The position numbers and the translations under genes are program-made. From an uncultured Ruminococcus sp. (GTDB taxonomy: Bacteria; Bacillota; Clostridia; Oscillospirales; Acutalibacteraceae): a stretch of 5,598 bases of DNA. The DNA lies in the NCBI GenBank assembly GCA_902766305.1, contig CACXDE010000027.1, positions 1-5,598 on the forward strand, written 5' to 3'. Numbering within the stretch: position 1 is the first letter of the stretch; each line of letters starts with the position of its first letter. Shown here one piece after another: positions 1-5,598 of the stretch. Below the pieces are notes generated by a model, which was not told where the DNA came from, made no database searches, and saw nothing but the letters and a program-made list of their open reading frames with translations.

Positions 1-72
1 AAGTTAACGGTTTTGATGAAAGTGGTGTAAGACTGAATTGGGAGCGCAGGCTCTGCGTCGGCGTCACGCTGG

Positions 73-101
73 TTGACAAAAAACAAATGTTTTGTTAGAA
101 T
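73..101 (+). promoter_or_regulatory. Sigma-A type promoter of the DEAD-box helicase gene
   Basis: A perfect -35 box TTGACA (73-78) is followed after exactly 17 bases by TAGAAT (96-101), one mismatch from the TATAAT consensus. Transcription would start near 107-109 and give a leader of about 72 nt before the helicase ATG at 180. The spacer contains the inverted repeat AACAAA-TGT-TTTGTT (82-96), which runs into the first base of the -10 box. It could be an operator, or just AT-rich symmetry. The call rests on the sequence match and the correct placement before a gene. Confidence 0.85.
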
Positions 102-110
102 GATTACAAT

Positions 111-151
111 GCACCGTAACGGCGATAAAATACACCAGCATTTTTCGGTGC
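111..151 (+). promoter_or_regulatory. Inverted repeat in the helicase 5' leader
   Basis: GCACCG (111-116) is perfectly complementary to CGGTGC (146-151), so the start of the predicted transcript can fold into a 6-bp GC-rich stem enclosing 29 nt. A competing short pairing exists between TTTTT (141-145) and AAAAA (152-156) around the right arm, so two alternative folds are possible. No U-tract follows the stem, so it is not a terminator. A role in mRNA stability or autoregulation by the helicase is conceivable but is inference only. Confidence 0.4.
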
Positions 152-177
152 AAAAAAGGAAAAGGAAAAAAGGGAAA
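152..177 (+). promoter_or_regulatory. Purine-only ribosome binding region of the helicase gene
   Basis: All 26 bases here are A or G, with three Shine-Dalgarno-like cores: AAGGA (156-160), AAAGG (161-165) and AAGGG (170-174). The last lies 5 bases before ATG 180 and fixes that start. The continuous unpaired purine stretch should make a very accessible ribosome landing site just downstream of the leader hairpin. Confidence 0.6.
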
Positions 178-179
178 TA

Positions 180-1928
180 ATGGAAAATATGGAATTTAAC
201 AATACAAGTACTACGTTTGAGGAGCTTGATCTTTCAGACAGTATAATGCGAGCAATAACGGAAATGGGATTCGTCACTCCTACACCCATTCAGGCAAACG
301 CGATACCGGCTGTAAGAGAAGGTCGGGACATTATAGGACGTTCTCAGACAGGAACAGGAAAAACTATGGCATTTGCAATACCTGCTATAGAGATGATAAA
401 GGCTTGTGACGATAAATCAGATGTCAAAGTCATAATTATGCTGCCGACAAGAGAATTGGCTATACAGTGCTGCGCCGAAATACGCAGACTGACAAAATAC
501 TGCGAAAGCATACGTCCCGTTGAGGTATACGGCGGAGCGCCTATGGATAAGCAGATCACAAGGCTTAAAAAAGCAAATATCGTTATTGGCACACCCGGCA
601 GGATAATGGATCATATGAGAAGACGCACTCTGAAACTCGATCATGTGAAGCTTGCCGTTTTAGACGAGGCGGATGAAATGCTCAGCATGGGTTTCAAGGA
701 AGATATGGAAACTATCCTCAGAGAAACACCCGGGGACAGGCAGACCGTACTTTTCTCTGCAACAATGCCGCCGGCTATAATTTCAATAACAGACGAGTTT
801 CAGAAAGACCCTCTGATGATAGAGACCGCAAACAAAAAAATAACACTTGATAATATAAGACAAACCTATGTTGATGTGCCTATGGGAAGAAAGCTTGACG
901 CTCTTAAGCTGCTTCTGTACTATTTTGATCCGTCTCTTTCAATGGTATTCTGCAACACAAAGAAAATGTCCGAGGATGTAGCAGCCGCACTCAGTAAGGA
1001 GGGCTTTAATGCTGAAGTCCTTCACGGTGATCTCAAACAATCTCAGCGCAATACTGTAATGAACAAATTCAGGGACGGAAATGCGTCCATTCTCGTTGCT
1101 ACCGATGTTGCCGCAAGAGGAATAGATGTAAACGATGTTGAGTTTGTATTCAACTATGATATACCTCAGAATAAGGAGTATTATGTTCACCGGATCGGCA
1201 GAACAGGCCGTGTCGGAAAGGAAGGCAGCAGCATTACCATTTGCAGCGGAAGACGTCAGGTACTGGAACTGATTGATATTGTACATAACCTTAAAGCAGA
1301 TATCAAACAAATCGACATTCCTACAGGCAACGATATAAACTACCGTATTTCTGAAAAGAATATATCCGATGTTGAAGAAACTCTCAGCGGCAGCATTAAC
1401 GACAGGTATAAGAATATGGTGAATCTTCTTCTTTCAGAGGGGCATTCACTTTATGATATAGCCGCTGCCGCCCTGCAAATGAATTTTGCTGAAAAAGAGA
1501 TCAAAGTTAACGACATACAGACCGAACGCAAACAATACGGTAAAAACGGACACATTGATTATTCAAAAATCATGCTGAATATAGGCAGAGCAAGCAAGGT
1601 AGCTCCCAAGCATTTAGTTGCGTCTATAACAGAAAAGGGACTTCTGAGGGGAAACGATATAGGAAAAATAGAAATATATGACGATTGTTCCGTTGTTTCC
1701 GTTCCGAGTGACTCCGTTGACGAAGTTATTGATATGATGTACGGTACAAAGGTCTGCGGAAGACCTGTAAAAGTATCGCTGTATGAACAGCCGTCACACC
1801 GCCGTGATAATTCACGCAAAAATGACAGACGGGCAAACAGCAGACAAACCCGCGAAAAAACACGGGCAAACAAAAACACACGCACTAAAAAACCTCAGCC
1901 TAAAAAGAGAAAAACCAAAGAGCGATGA
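180..1928 (+). CDS. deaD: DEAD-box ATP-dependent RNA helicase, DeaD/CsdA type
   Basis: ATP-dependent RNA helicase of 582 residues, predicted cytoplasmic, for remodelling rRNA and mRNA structure (ribosome assembly, RNA decay, cold adaptation in this family). All core motifs are present: Q motif (F13, with T35-P-I-Q38), motif I SQTGTGKT (55-62), Ia PTREL (89-93), Ib TPGR (138-141), II DEAD (162-165), III SAT (193-195), IV around VFCN (256-259), V ATDVAARGID (307-316) and VI HRIGRTGR (337-344). A helical linker (about 385-445) resembles the CsdA/CshA dimerisation region. Residues 461-536 match the DbpA-type RNA-binding (RRM-like) fold, with the INxGR-like start LNIGR and the GKIEIYDD strand. The tail 537-582 is low-complexity and strongly basic. 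The start ATG has AAGGG 5 bases upstream, and its own promoter lies at 73-101. The family is certain. The symbol deaD versus cshA/csdA is a naming choice. Confidence 0.95.
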   Translation: MENMEFNNTSTTFEELDLSDSIMRAITEMGFVTPTPIQANAIPAVREGRDIIGRSQTGTGKTMAFAIPAIEMIKACDDKSDVKVIIMLPTRELAIQCCAEIRRLTKYCESIRPVEVYGGAPMDKQITRLKKANIVIGTPGRIMDHMRRRTLKLDHVKLAVLDEADEMLSMGFKEDMETILRETPGDRQTVLFSATMPPAIISITDEFQKDPLMIETANKKITLDNIRQTYVDVPMGRKLDALKLLLYYFDPSLSMVFCNTKKMSEDVAAALSKEGFNAEVLHGDLKQSQRNTVMNKFRDGNASILVATDVAARGIDVNDVEFVFNYDIPQNKEYYVHRIGRTGRVGKEGSSITICSGRRQVLELIDIVHNLKADIKQIDIPTGNDINYRISEKNISDVEETLSGSINDRYKNMVNLLLSEGHSLYDIAAAALQMNFAEKEIKVNDIQTERKQYGKNGHIDYSKIMLNIGRASKVAPKHLVASITEKGLLRGNDIGKIEIYDDCSVVSVPSDSVDEVIDMMYGTKVCGRPVKVSLYEQPSHRRDNSRKNDRRANSRQTREKTRANKNTRTKKPQPKKRKTKER

Positions 1929-1929
1929 A

Positions 1930-1972
1930 AAGCTCAGAGCTAAGAGTGCAGAGATCAGAGCTTGTTCTTTTT
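1930..1972 (+). terminator. Possible weak intrinsic terminator of the helicase gene
   Basis: AAGCTC (1930-1935) pairs perfectly with GAGCTT (1958-1963), and the tract GTTCTTTTT follows (1964-1972), which is the layout of an intrinsic terminator placed just after the stop codon. The 6-bp stem with a 22-nt loop is poor, and the arms are the outer heptamer units of the repeat array. Termination here is plausible but may be incidental. Confidence 0.4.
1931..1965 (+). repeat. Degenerate 7-bp tandem repeat array, copy 1 (forward)
   Basis: Five consecutive heptamers can be read in strict 7-base phase: AGCTCAG (1931), AGCTAAG (1938), AGTGCAG (1945), AGATCAG (1952) and AGCTTGT (1959). The consensus is AGCTCAG. 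The array begins two bases after the helicase stop codon, so it is intergenic. A unit length not divisible by three argues against a coding role. A related array lies in inverted orientation at 2056-2083. Similar heptameric short tandem repeats are known from some bacteria such as filamentous cyanobacteria. Kinship with those is not implied. Confidence 0.65.
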
Positions 1973-2055
1973 AATTCCGTATTAAATTCAAGTTCTGTAT
2001 TTTATTCGGTATGCTTAAATCTGCAATAGAAACATAAAGGCTGATATACCATGCT

Positions 2056-2083
2056 CTGAGCTCTTAGCCTTGAACTCTGAGCT
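2056..2083 (-). repeat. Degenerate 7-bp tandem repeat array, copy 2 (inverted)
   Basis: Read on the minus strand from 2083, four heptamers follow in phase: AGCTCAG, AGTTCAA, GGCTAAG and AGCTCAG, with a decayed fifth (AGCATGG) to 2049. They share the consensus of the array at 1931-1965 but point the other way. As a result CTCTGAGCTT (2075-2084) is the exact reverse complement of 1930-1939, and CTCTTAGC (2061-2068) is that of 1939-1946. The array ends 26 bases before the lipoprotein start codon and so would lie in or beside that gene's leader. Confidence 0.65.
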
Positions 2084-2109
2084 TATTCTGTTGCCTGAAA
2101 GGAGAAATC

Positions 2110-2754
2110 ATGTTCGGTTTAAATAAAAAAATACATCCTACAAGGAGCAGGACTTTTATCATTCTGTTAGCCGCTGCAATTGCCGCAGCTGTTCTGCTTG
2201 GAGGCTGTTCAGATGAAAATACAGTTCCGGCTTCGGATGAACTGAGTATTGTCTTTTCAGAAATAACCGATGACCGCTCCACAGCACCGGCTTCAAAAAT
2301 AACCTATCCTTCACAGGTAGAGGAAATAGATTCAACACATCTGCGCTATAAAAACACATATGAGTATCATCCATATACGGTAACATTCTCCAAGATTTTT
2401 TCAAGGCTTGACAATTCTGAATCAAGTGTATCCGATAAAGGTATCTCTCTTTCATCAGATGACGGAAAAGCTGCTTTGAAAATCGAATATGTATACAGTG
2501 AAGAAGCCACAAGGTCTGATATTCTGAAATATCTCATTAAAAAATATGGAATACAAAATATTGAAACGAATGATGAAAGAAATATAATTGTCAGAACTCA
2601 TATAACCGACCGCCGTAAAAACAGTATATCCGTATATATGAAGGCTGTAATAGAAGACTATGGTTATACTCAGACAGTGCTGTGTTTTCATGACGGAGAG
2701 GAAGAAAAATACAACAGAATATTGAACGATATAGAAATAACAGTCAGTGAATAA
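2110..2754 (+). CDS. Small secreted lipoprotein of unknown function
   Basis: Protein of 214 residues with a classic lipoprotein signal peptide: basic N-region (K6, K7, R12, R14), hydrophobic core about 15-30 and lipobox L30-G31-G32-C33. Cleavage before Cys33 by signal peptidase II would leave a lipid-anchored protein of about 182 residues on the outer face of the membrane. The mature part starts with an acidic, Ser/Thr-rich linker (34-60), followed by a mixed alpha/beta-looking region with no further membrane segment. I recognise no family. AAAGGAG (2098-2104) lies 5 bases before ATG 2110 and supports this start. No convincing promoter is visible in 1966-2097, so the gene may be read from the helicase promoter or a weak local one. 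It converges on rluD, and lspA, whose product would process it, is nearby. Real gene: likely; function: unknown. Confidence 0.85.
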   Translation: MFGLNKKIHPTRSRTFIILLAAAIAAAVLLGGCSDENTVPASDELSIVFSEITDDRSTAPASKITYPSQVEEIDSTHLRYKNTYEYHPYTVTFSKIFSRLDNSESSVSDKGISLSSDDGKAALKIEYVYSEEATRSDILKYLIKKYGIQNIETNDERNIIVRTHITDRRKNSISVYMKAVIEDYGYTQTVLCFHDGEEEKYNRILNDIEITVSE

Positions 2755-2777
2755 TATTTCCATTCACTGACTGTTAT
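2737..2777. terminator. Bidirectional terminator between convergent genes
   Basis: A perfect 16-bp inverted repeat (2737-2752 with 2762-2777) encloses a 9-nt loop. The left arm encodes the last five lipoprotein residues (ITVSE) and the first base of its TAA stop. The right arm ends 10 bases from the rluD stop codon. U-tracts are modest on both sides (AATATTTC in the plus direction, TTCTATAT in the minus direction), but the stem length and tail-to-tail position fit a shared terminator or 3'-end stabiliser. Confidence 0.75.
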
Positions 2778-2787
2778 AATATTTCTG

Positions 2788-3705
2788 CTAATCGGGTGGA
2801 AGAGTATTAAGAAATTCTGTAAAATATACAGGAAGCTCCGCAGAAAAGCTCAGTGTCTCTGCTGTCCGTGGATGTACAAACGATATATAATAGGCATGAA
2901 GACACTGACCATTAAGAGAAGCGATAACCTTTTTCGGACCATAAACAGGGTCTCCAGCTACAGGATGACCGACTGATGACATATGAACCCTTATCTGATG
3001 AGTCCGTCCTGTTTCCAGAGTAAACTCAACATAAGTAAATCCACGGTATCTTTTCAGCACCTTATAATGCGTGACAGCTTCTTTAGAATTTTTTAAAGTA
3101 ACTGCCATTTTTTTTCTGTCTGTAGGATTTCTGCCGATAGGCGCATTTATCGTTCCTTCATCGTCTTTCAGATTTCCATAAACTACTGCCTTATACTTTC
3201 TTGTAAAGCTGTGTTCCTTTATCTGCTGTGCAAGCAGCTGATGGGAATAATCGTTTTTAGCCACAATAAGCAGGCCGCTTGTATCCTTATCTATCCTGTG
3301 AATTATCCCGGGACGCATAACACCGTTTATTCCGGAAAGACTATCCCCGCAATGGTAGAGCAGAGCATTAACAAGAGTACCGTCATAATTTCCGGGTGCC
3401 GGATGAACGACCATCCCCTTCGGCTTATTTACAACCAAAAGATCATCGTCCTCAAATACAATATCAAGCGGTATATTTTCAGGCTTTGCTTCGGTCATAA
3501 CCGGATCAGGTACATTCAGCGTTACCCTGTCCCCTGCCCGGAGCTTATAATTTTTTGCCGGAACCTTACTGTTTACAGTGACGTTTCCGCTCTCTATAAG
3601 CTTTTGTATACCGCTTCTTGTCATATCTTCCGTTTTTTCCGCTAAGAAGCTGTCAATGCGTTTTCCAGTATCCTCTTCGAGTGCTGCATATTCATTCACT
3701 GTCAT
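2788..3705 (-). CDS. rluD: 23S rRNA pseudouridine synthase, RluD/RluA family
   Basis: Converts uridines to pseudouridine in structured RNA. RluD proper modifies helix 69 of 23S rRNA (E. coli positions 1911, 1915 and 1917). The product has 305 residues from the ATG at 3705, a normal length. An N-terminal S4 RNA-binding domain (about 14-65, with RIDSFLAE and the GNVTVN turn) is joined to the RluA-type catalytic domain. The signature HRIDKDTSG carries the catalytic Asp at residue 139, followed by the KYKAVVYG Tyr motif (about 170-177), GRTHQIRVHM (233-242) and GHPVAGDPVYG (246-256). The frame is also open to a GTG at 3717, but that codon lies inside AGGTGA (3719-3714), a strong Shine-Dalgarno 8 bases before ATG 3705, so I prefer the ATG. 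It overlaps the end of lspA by 14 bases, which implies translational coupling. RluD is the best guess. Other family members (RluA, RluC) cannot be excluded from sequence alone. Confidence 0.93.
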   Translation of the reverse strand: MTVNEYAALEEDTGKRIDSFLAEKTEDMTRSGIQKLIESGNVTVNSKVPAKNYKLRAGDRVTLNVPDPVMTEAKPENIPLDIVFEDDDLLVVNKPKGMVVHPAPGNYDGTLVNALLYHCGDSLSGINGVMRPGIIHRIDKDTSGLLIVAKNDYSHQLLAQQIKEHSFTRKYKAVVYGNLKDDEGTINAPIGRNPTDRKKMAVTLKNSKEAVTHYKVLKRYRGFTYVEFTLETGRTHQIRVHMSSVGHPVAGDPVYGPKKVIASLNGQCLHAYYISFVHPRTAETLSFSAELPVYFTEFLNTLPPD

Positions 3706-4183
3706 TTGTTTCTTCACCTGTTTTTTCTTCTGACTTCTTCTCAGTGGTAAGCAATATACAAAGCATAAACAAAAATGCTCCTATGGTAATACAATAATCT
3801 GCAAAATTACATATCGGAGGGAAGAAAGACACAGACAGATAGTCTATCACAAACCCTCTGAAAATTCTGTCTATAAGGTTGCCTATTCCGCCGCCTATTA
3901 TCAGTATCATTGATGAGGTAAAAAGCCTGCCCTTGAATTTTCCGCTGACAAGCAGATAAACAAACACCCCTATCAGCAGAACAGTAACAACAGAAAAAAA
4001 TACCGTTCCGTTCTGGAAAATACCGAAAGCCGCTCCCCTGTTTTCTGAATAAACAAGAGAAAACAGATTATCTATAACACTTACCCTTCCGTCCGGATAA
4101 AGATTTGCATAAACATAGTATTTGATAAGCTGATCTATCCCTGCAATAACTGCCGACAAAACAGCAACTATTACTATCGTCAT
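3692..4183 (-). CDS. lspA: Lipoprotein signal peptidase (signal peptidase II)
   Basis: Membrane aspartyl protease that removes signal peptides of lipid-modified prolipoproteins just before the lipobox Cys. The 163 residues fit the family. Four hydrophobic segments are visible (about 2-20, 60-80, 90-107 and 130-147), as expected. Conserved blocks are D17-Q-L-I-K21, the ENRGAAF box (47-53, with N48), GGGIGNLIDR (97-106), VIDYL with D114, and NFADY with D129. D114 and D129 correspond to the catalytic dyad of known LspA structures. The C-terminal tail (148-163) is hydrophilic and mostly acidic. AAAGGA (4198-4193) lies 9 bases before the ATG at 4183 and supports the start. The gene lies 58 bases downstream of ileS, a widespread bacterial neighbourhood, but with an intrinsic terminator in between, and overlaps rluD by 14 bases. 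The lipoprotein at 2110-2754 is a plausible substrate. Confidence 0.95.
   Translation of the reverse strand: MTIVIVAVLSAVIAGIDQLIKYYVYANLYPDGRVSVIDNLFSLVYSENRGAAFGIFQNGTVFFSVVTVLLIGVFVYLLVSGKFKGRLFTSSMILIIGGGIGNLIDRIFRGFVIDYLSVSFFPPICNFADYCITIGAFLFMLCILLTTEKKSEEKTGEETNDSE
3714..3719 (-). promoter_or_regulatory. Ribosome binding site that decides the rluD start
   Basis: On the minus strand AGGTGA (3719 to 3714) lies inside the 3' end of lspA, 8 bases before the ATG at 3705. The GTG within it, at 3717, is in frame with rluD and would otherwise look like an upstream start. The Shine-Dalgarno match favours the ATG. Confidence 0.65.
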
Positions 4184-4199
4184 ATTCCACTATCCTTTC

Positions 4200-4232
4200 A
4201 AAAAGGCGGTGCATCCGCAAATACACCGCCTT
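4200..4232 (-). terminator. Intrinsic terminator between ileS and lspA
   Basis: On the minus strand AAGGCGGTG (4232-4224) pairs with CACCGCCTT (4211-4203), a 9-bp GC-rich stem with a 12-nt loop. A run of five T (4204-4200) follows, starting within the stem. It lies 9 bases after the ileS stop codon. The lspA Shine-Dalgarno (4198-4193) begins directly after the T-run. The hairpin should end much of the ileS message, leaving lspA-rluD to read-through or to a promoter I cannot see. Confidence 0.85.
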
Positions 4233-4241
4233 ACTAATTCA

Positions 4242-5598
4242 TTATTCATTCAAAAGATCGTTCATAGATCTGATAACGCCTGCACAGCGTTTGCAAAGCG
4301 TCGGGTGTTCCTCATCCTGTCCGACCGTACCGCTGAATATCCAGCAGCGCTCGCATTTTTCTCCCTCAGCATGAGTTACTTCTACCGCAAGCTCCGGCAC
4401 ATCCTCATTCACTATTTCAACAGCAGATACGATAAATGCTGCCGCCAGCTCACTTTCAGCAGATTTAAGGAAATCATACTGCTCGCCGCTGCATTTCATA
4501 GTAACCTTCGCTTCAAGTGAAGAACGGATAGTCTTGTTCTTTACCTCAACCTCAATAGCCTTCTTGACAATATCTCTTGTTTCGTGTATACGATCCCACA
4601 TAGAGATAAACTTTTCGTCAAGTACAACTCCTGTCTTTTCCGGCATATCATTGAAAAGAACATTTTCAGCATTCGCCGCGCTGTGATGCGGCATATACTG
4701 CCAGATCTCATCAGATGTATATACAAGTATCGGTGATACAAGTCTTGTCATTGCGTCAAGTATCTTGTATATTGTAGTCTGTGCAGCTCTGCGGAGAGTT
4801 CCGTCCGTCTGTTCTGTATACAGTCTGTCCTTGAGTACGTCAAGATAGAAGTTACTCATATCAACAACACAGAAATTGTGCAGCGCCTGATATACAATAT
4901 GGAAATCAAAGCTGTCATACGCTTTTCTTACCTTATCGTTAAGCTCGTCAAGCTTCATAAGCGCCCACTTATCTATCGGCAGAAGCTTATCTTCAGATAC
5001 CATATCCTTATCAGGATCAAAGTCACTTATATTACCTAAAATATATCTTGCGGTATTTCTTATCTTTCTGTATGCTTCGCTGAGCTGAGCAAGTATCTCC
5101 TTTGATATCCTTACATCTGCATGATAATCAGTAGAAGATACCCAGAGTCTGAGAATATCAGCGCCGTACTTATCAATTATCTCAGCAGGAGACATACCGT
5201 TTCCGGCGGACTTTGACATCTTCTTTTTCTCCATGTCAACTACCCAGCCGTGAGTAACAACAGCCTTATAAGGCGCTCTGCCCCTTGCCGCAACAGATGT
5301 AAGCAGTGATGACTGGAACCATCCTCTGTACTGGTCAGCACCCTCAAGATAAAGATCTGCCGGCCACGTAAGATACGGACGCGCTTCACAGGTAGCAATA
5401 TGCGACACACCTGAATCAAACCACACATCCATGATATCCTTCTCTTTGTCAAAGGACTTGCATCCGCACTTTGAACAGGTAAGCCCCTCCGGAATAAGCT
5501 CCTCAGCGTCCTTTTCGTACCATATATCTGAACCATGTTCGCCGAAAAGCTTTGCTACGTGCAGCATAACATCCTTTTCCATAACAGGCTCGCCGCAG
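4242..5598 (-). CDS. ileS: Isoleucyl-tRNA synthetase, C-terminal portion (cut by window edge)
   Basis: Charges tRNA-Ile with isoleucine in the cytoplasm (class I synthetase, with editing of misactivated valine). About 452 residues are present. The HIGH motif and the editing domain lie beyond the right edge. Numbering from the Met at 5582: the family block D49-I-M-D-V-W-F-D-S-G-V-S-H61, preceded by C36-x2-C39 and by Cys-Gly-Glu-Pro at the very edge; the loop KMSKS at 121-125 followed by AGN; the anticodon-binding helical domain from about 200; and the C-terminal zinc knuckle C410-x2-C413 ... C430-x2-C433 with WIFSGTVGQD between. These are features of the standard bacterial IleS. The frame stays open through the right edge, so the ATG at 5582 is internal. 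The stop TAA (4244-4242) is followed by the terminator at 4200-4232. Any T-box leader would be outside the window. Confidence 0.97.
   Translation of the reverse strand, partial: CGEPVMEKDVMLHVAKLFGEHGSDIWYEKDAEELIPEGLTCSKCGCKSFDKEKDIMDVWFDSGVSHIATCEARPYLTWPADLYLEGADQYRGWFQSSLLTSVAARGRAPYKAVVTHGWVVDMEKKKMSKSAGNGMSPAEIIDKYGADILRLWVSSTDYHADVRISKEILAQLSEAYRKIRNTARYILGNISDFDPDKDMVSEDKLLPIDKWALMKLDELNDKVRKAYDSFDFHIVYQALHNFCVVDMSNFYLDVLKDRLYTEQTDGTLRRAAQTTIYKILDAMTRLVSPILVYTSDEIWQYMPHHSAANAENVLFNDMPEKTGVVLDEKFISMWDRIHETRDIVKKAIEVEVKNKTIRSSLEAKVTMKCSGEQYDFLKSAESELAAAFIVSAVEIVNEDVPELAVEVTHAEGEKCERCWIFSGTVGQDEEHPTLCKRCAGVIRSMNDLLNE

Noticed and set aside
45..57. Small hairpin CGCAG-GCT-CTGCG upstream of the promoter
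   Set aside because: 5-bp stem with no T-run after it. Not convincing as a terminator of an upstream gene.
3..98. Open frame from the left edge ending in TAG at 96-98, possibly the 3' end of an upstream gene
   Set aside because: Only 31 codons, no recognisable protein similarity, and it overlaps the whole promoter. A frame this short is easily open by chance.
939..1310. 123-codon open frame on the minus strand inside the helicase gene
   Set aside because: Lies wholly within conserved helicase motifs IV-VI, with no own ribosome binding site and no recognisable product.
1783..1974. 63-codon plus-strand frame overlapping the helicase end and running through the first repeat array
   Set aside because: Out-of-frame reading of a low-complexity basic tail. 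No start signal, and the repeat unit is not a multiple of three.
1987..2015. Possible promoter for the lipoprotein gene (TTCAAG, 17 bases, TATGCT)
   Set aside because: The -35 box matches only three of six consensus bases. Too weak to call in AT-rich DNA.
2848..2854. Another copy of the heptamer AGCTCAG
   Set aside because: A single isolated copy inside rluD coding sequence, without neighbouring units. Expected by chance.
3211..3645. 144-codon open frame on the plus strand within rluD
   Set aside because: Antisense to conserved RluD motifs; a shadow of the real gene.
4209..4520. 103-codon plus-strand frame over the ileS 3' end
   Set aside because: Antisense to the IleS zinc-knuckle region and starts inside the terminator hairpin. 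No supporting features.

Overview
The window (5598 bases, AT-leaning) looks like ordinary chromosomal DNA from a low-to-mid-GC Gram-positive bacterium, most likely a Clostridia member of the Ruminococcus/Oscillospiraceae kind. Evidence for this is the strong sigma-A type promoter, A/G-rich Shine-Dalgarno sites, a lipobox lipoprotein, the ileS-lspA-rluD order and a marked preference for AUA isoleucine codons. The genus is an inference from style, not from a search.

Left part, plus strand: a near-consensus promoter (73-101) and a structured, purine-rich leader drive a 582-residue DEAD-box RNA helicase of the DeaD/CsdA type with a C-terminal DbpA-like RNA-binding domain and a basic tail (180-1928). 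The gap after it (1929-2109) holds two short arrays of degenerate 7-bp repeats (consensus AGCTCAG) in opposite orientation. The first array may double as a weak terminator. A small lipoprotein of unknown function follows (2110-2754).

Right part, minus strand: ileS (3' portion only, entering from the right edge), lspA and rluD run leftwards and meet the lipoprotein gene tail to tail. A perfect 16-bp inverted repeat at 2737-2777 lies between the convergent genes and should act as a terminator in one or both directions. A strong intrinsic terminator sits between ileS and lspA, only a few bases from the lspA ribosome binding site. lspA and rluD overlap by 14 bases and are probably translationally coupled.

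Functionally the window is housekeeping: RNA remodelling (helicase), 23S rRNA pseudouridylation (RluD), isoleucine charging (IleS) and lipoprotein maturation (LspA). The lipoprotein next door is a predicted LspA substrate. I found no defence system, prophage, CRISPR array, tRNA or rRNA. The least explained structure is the paired heptamer-repeat element at 1930-2084.
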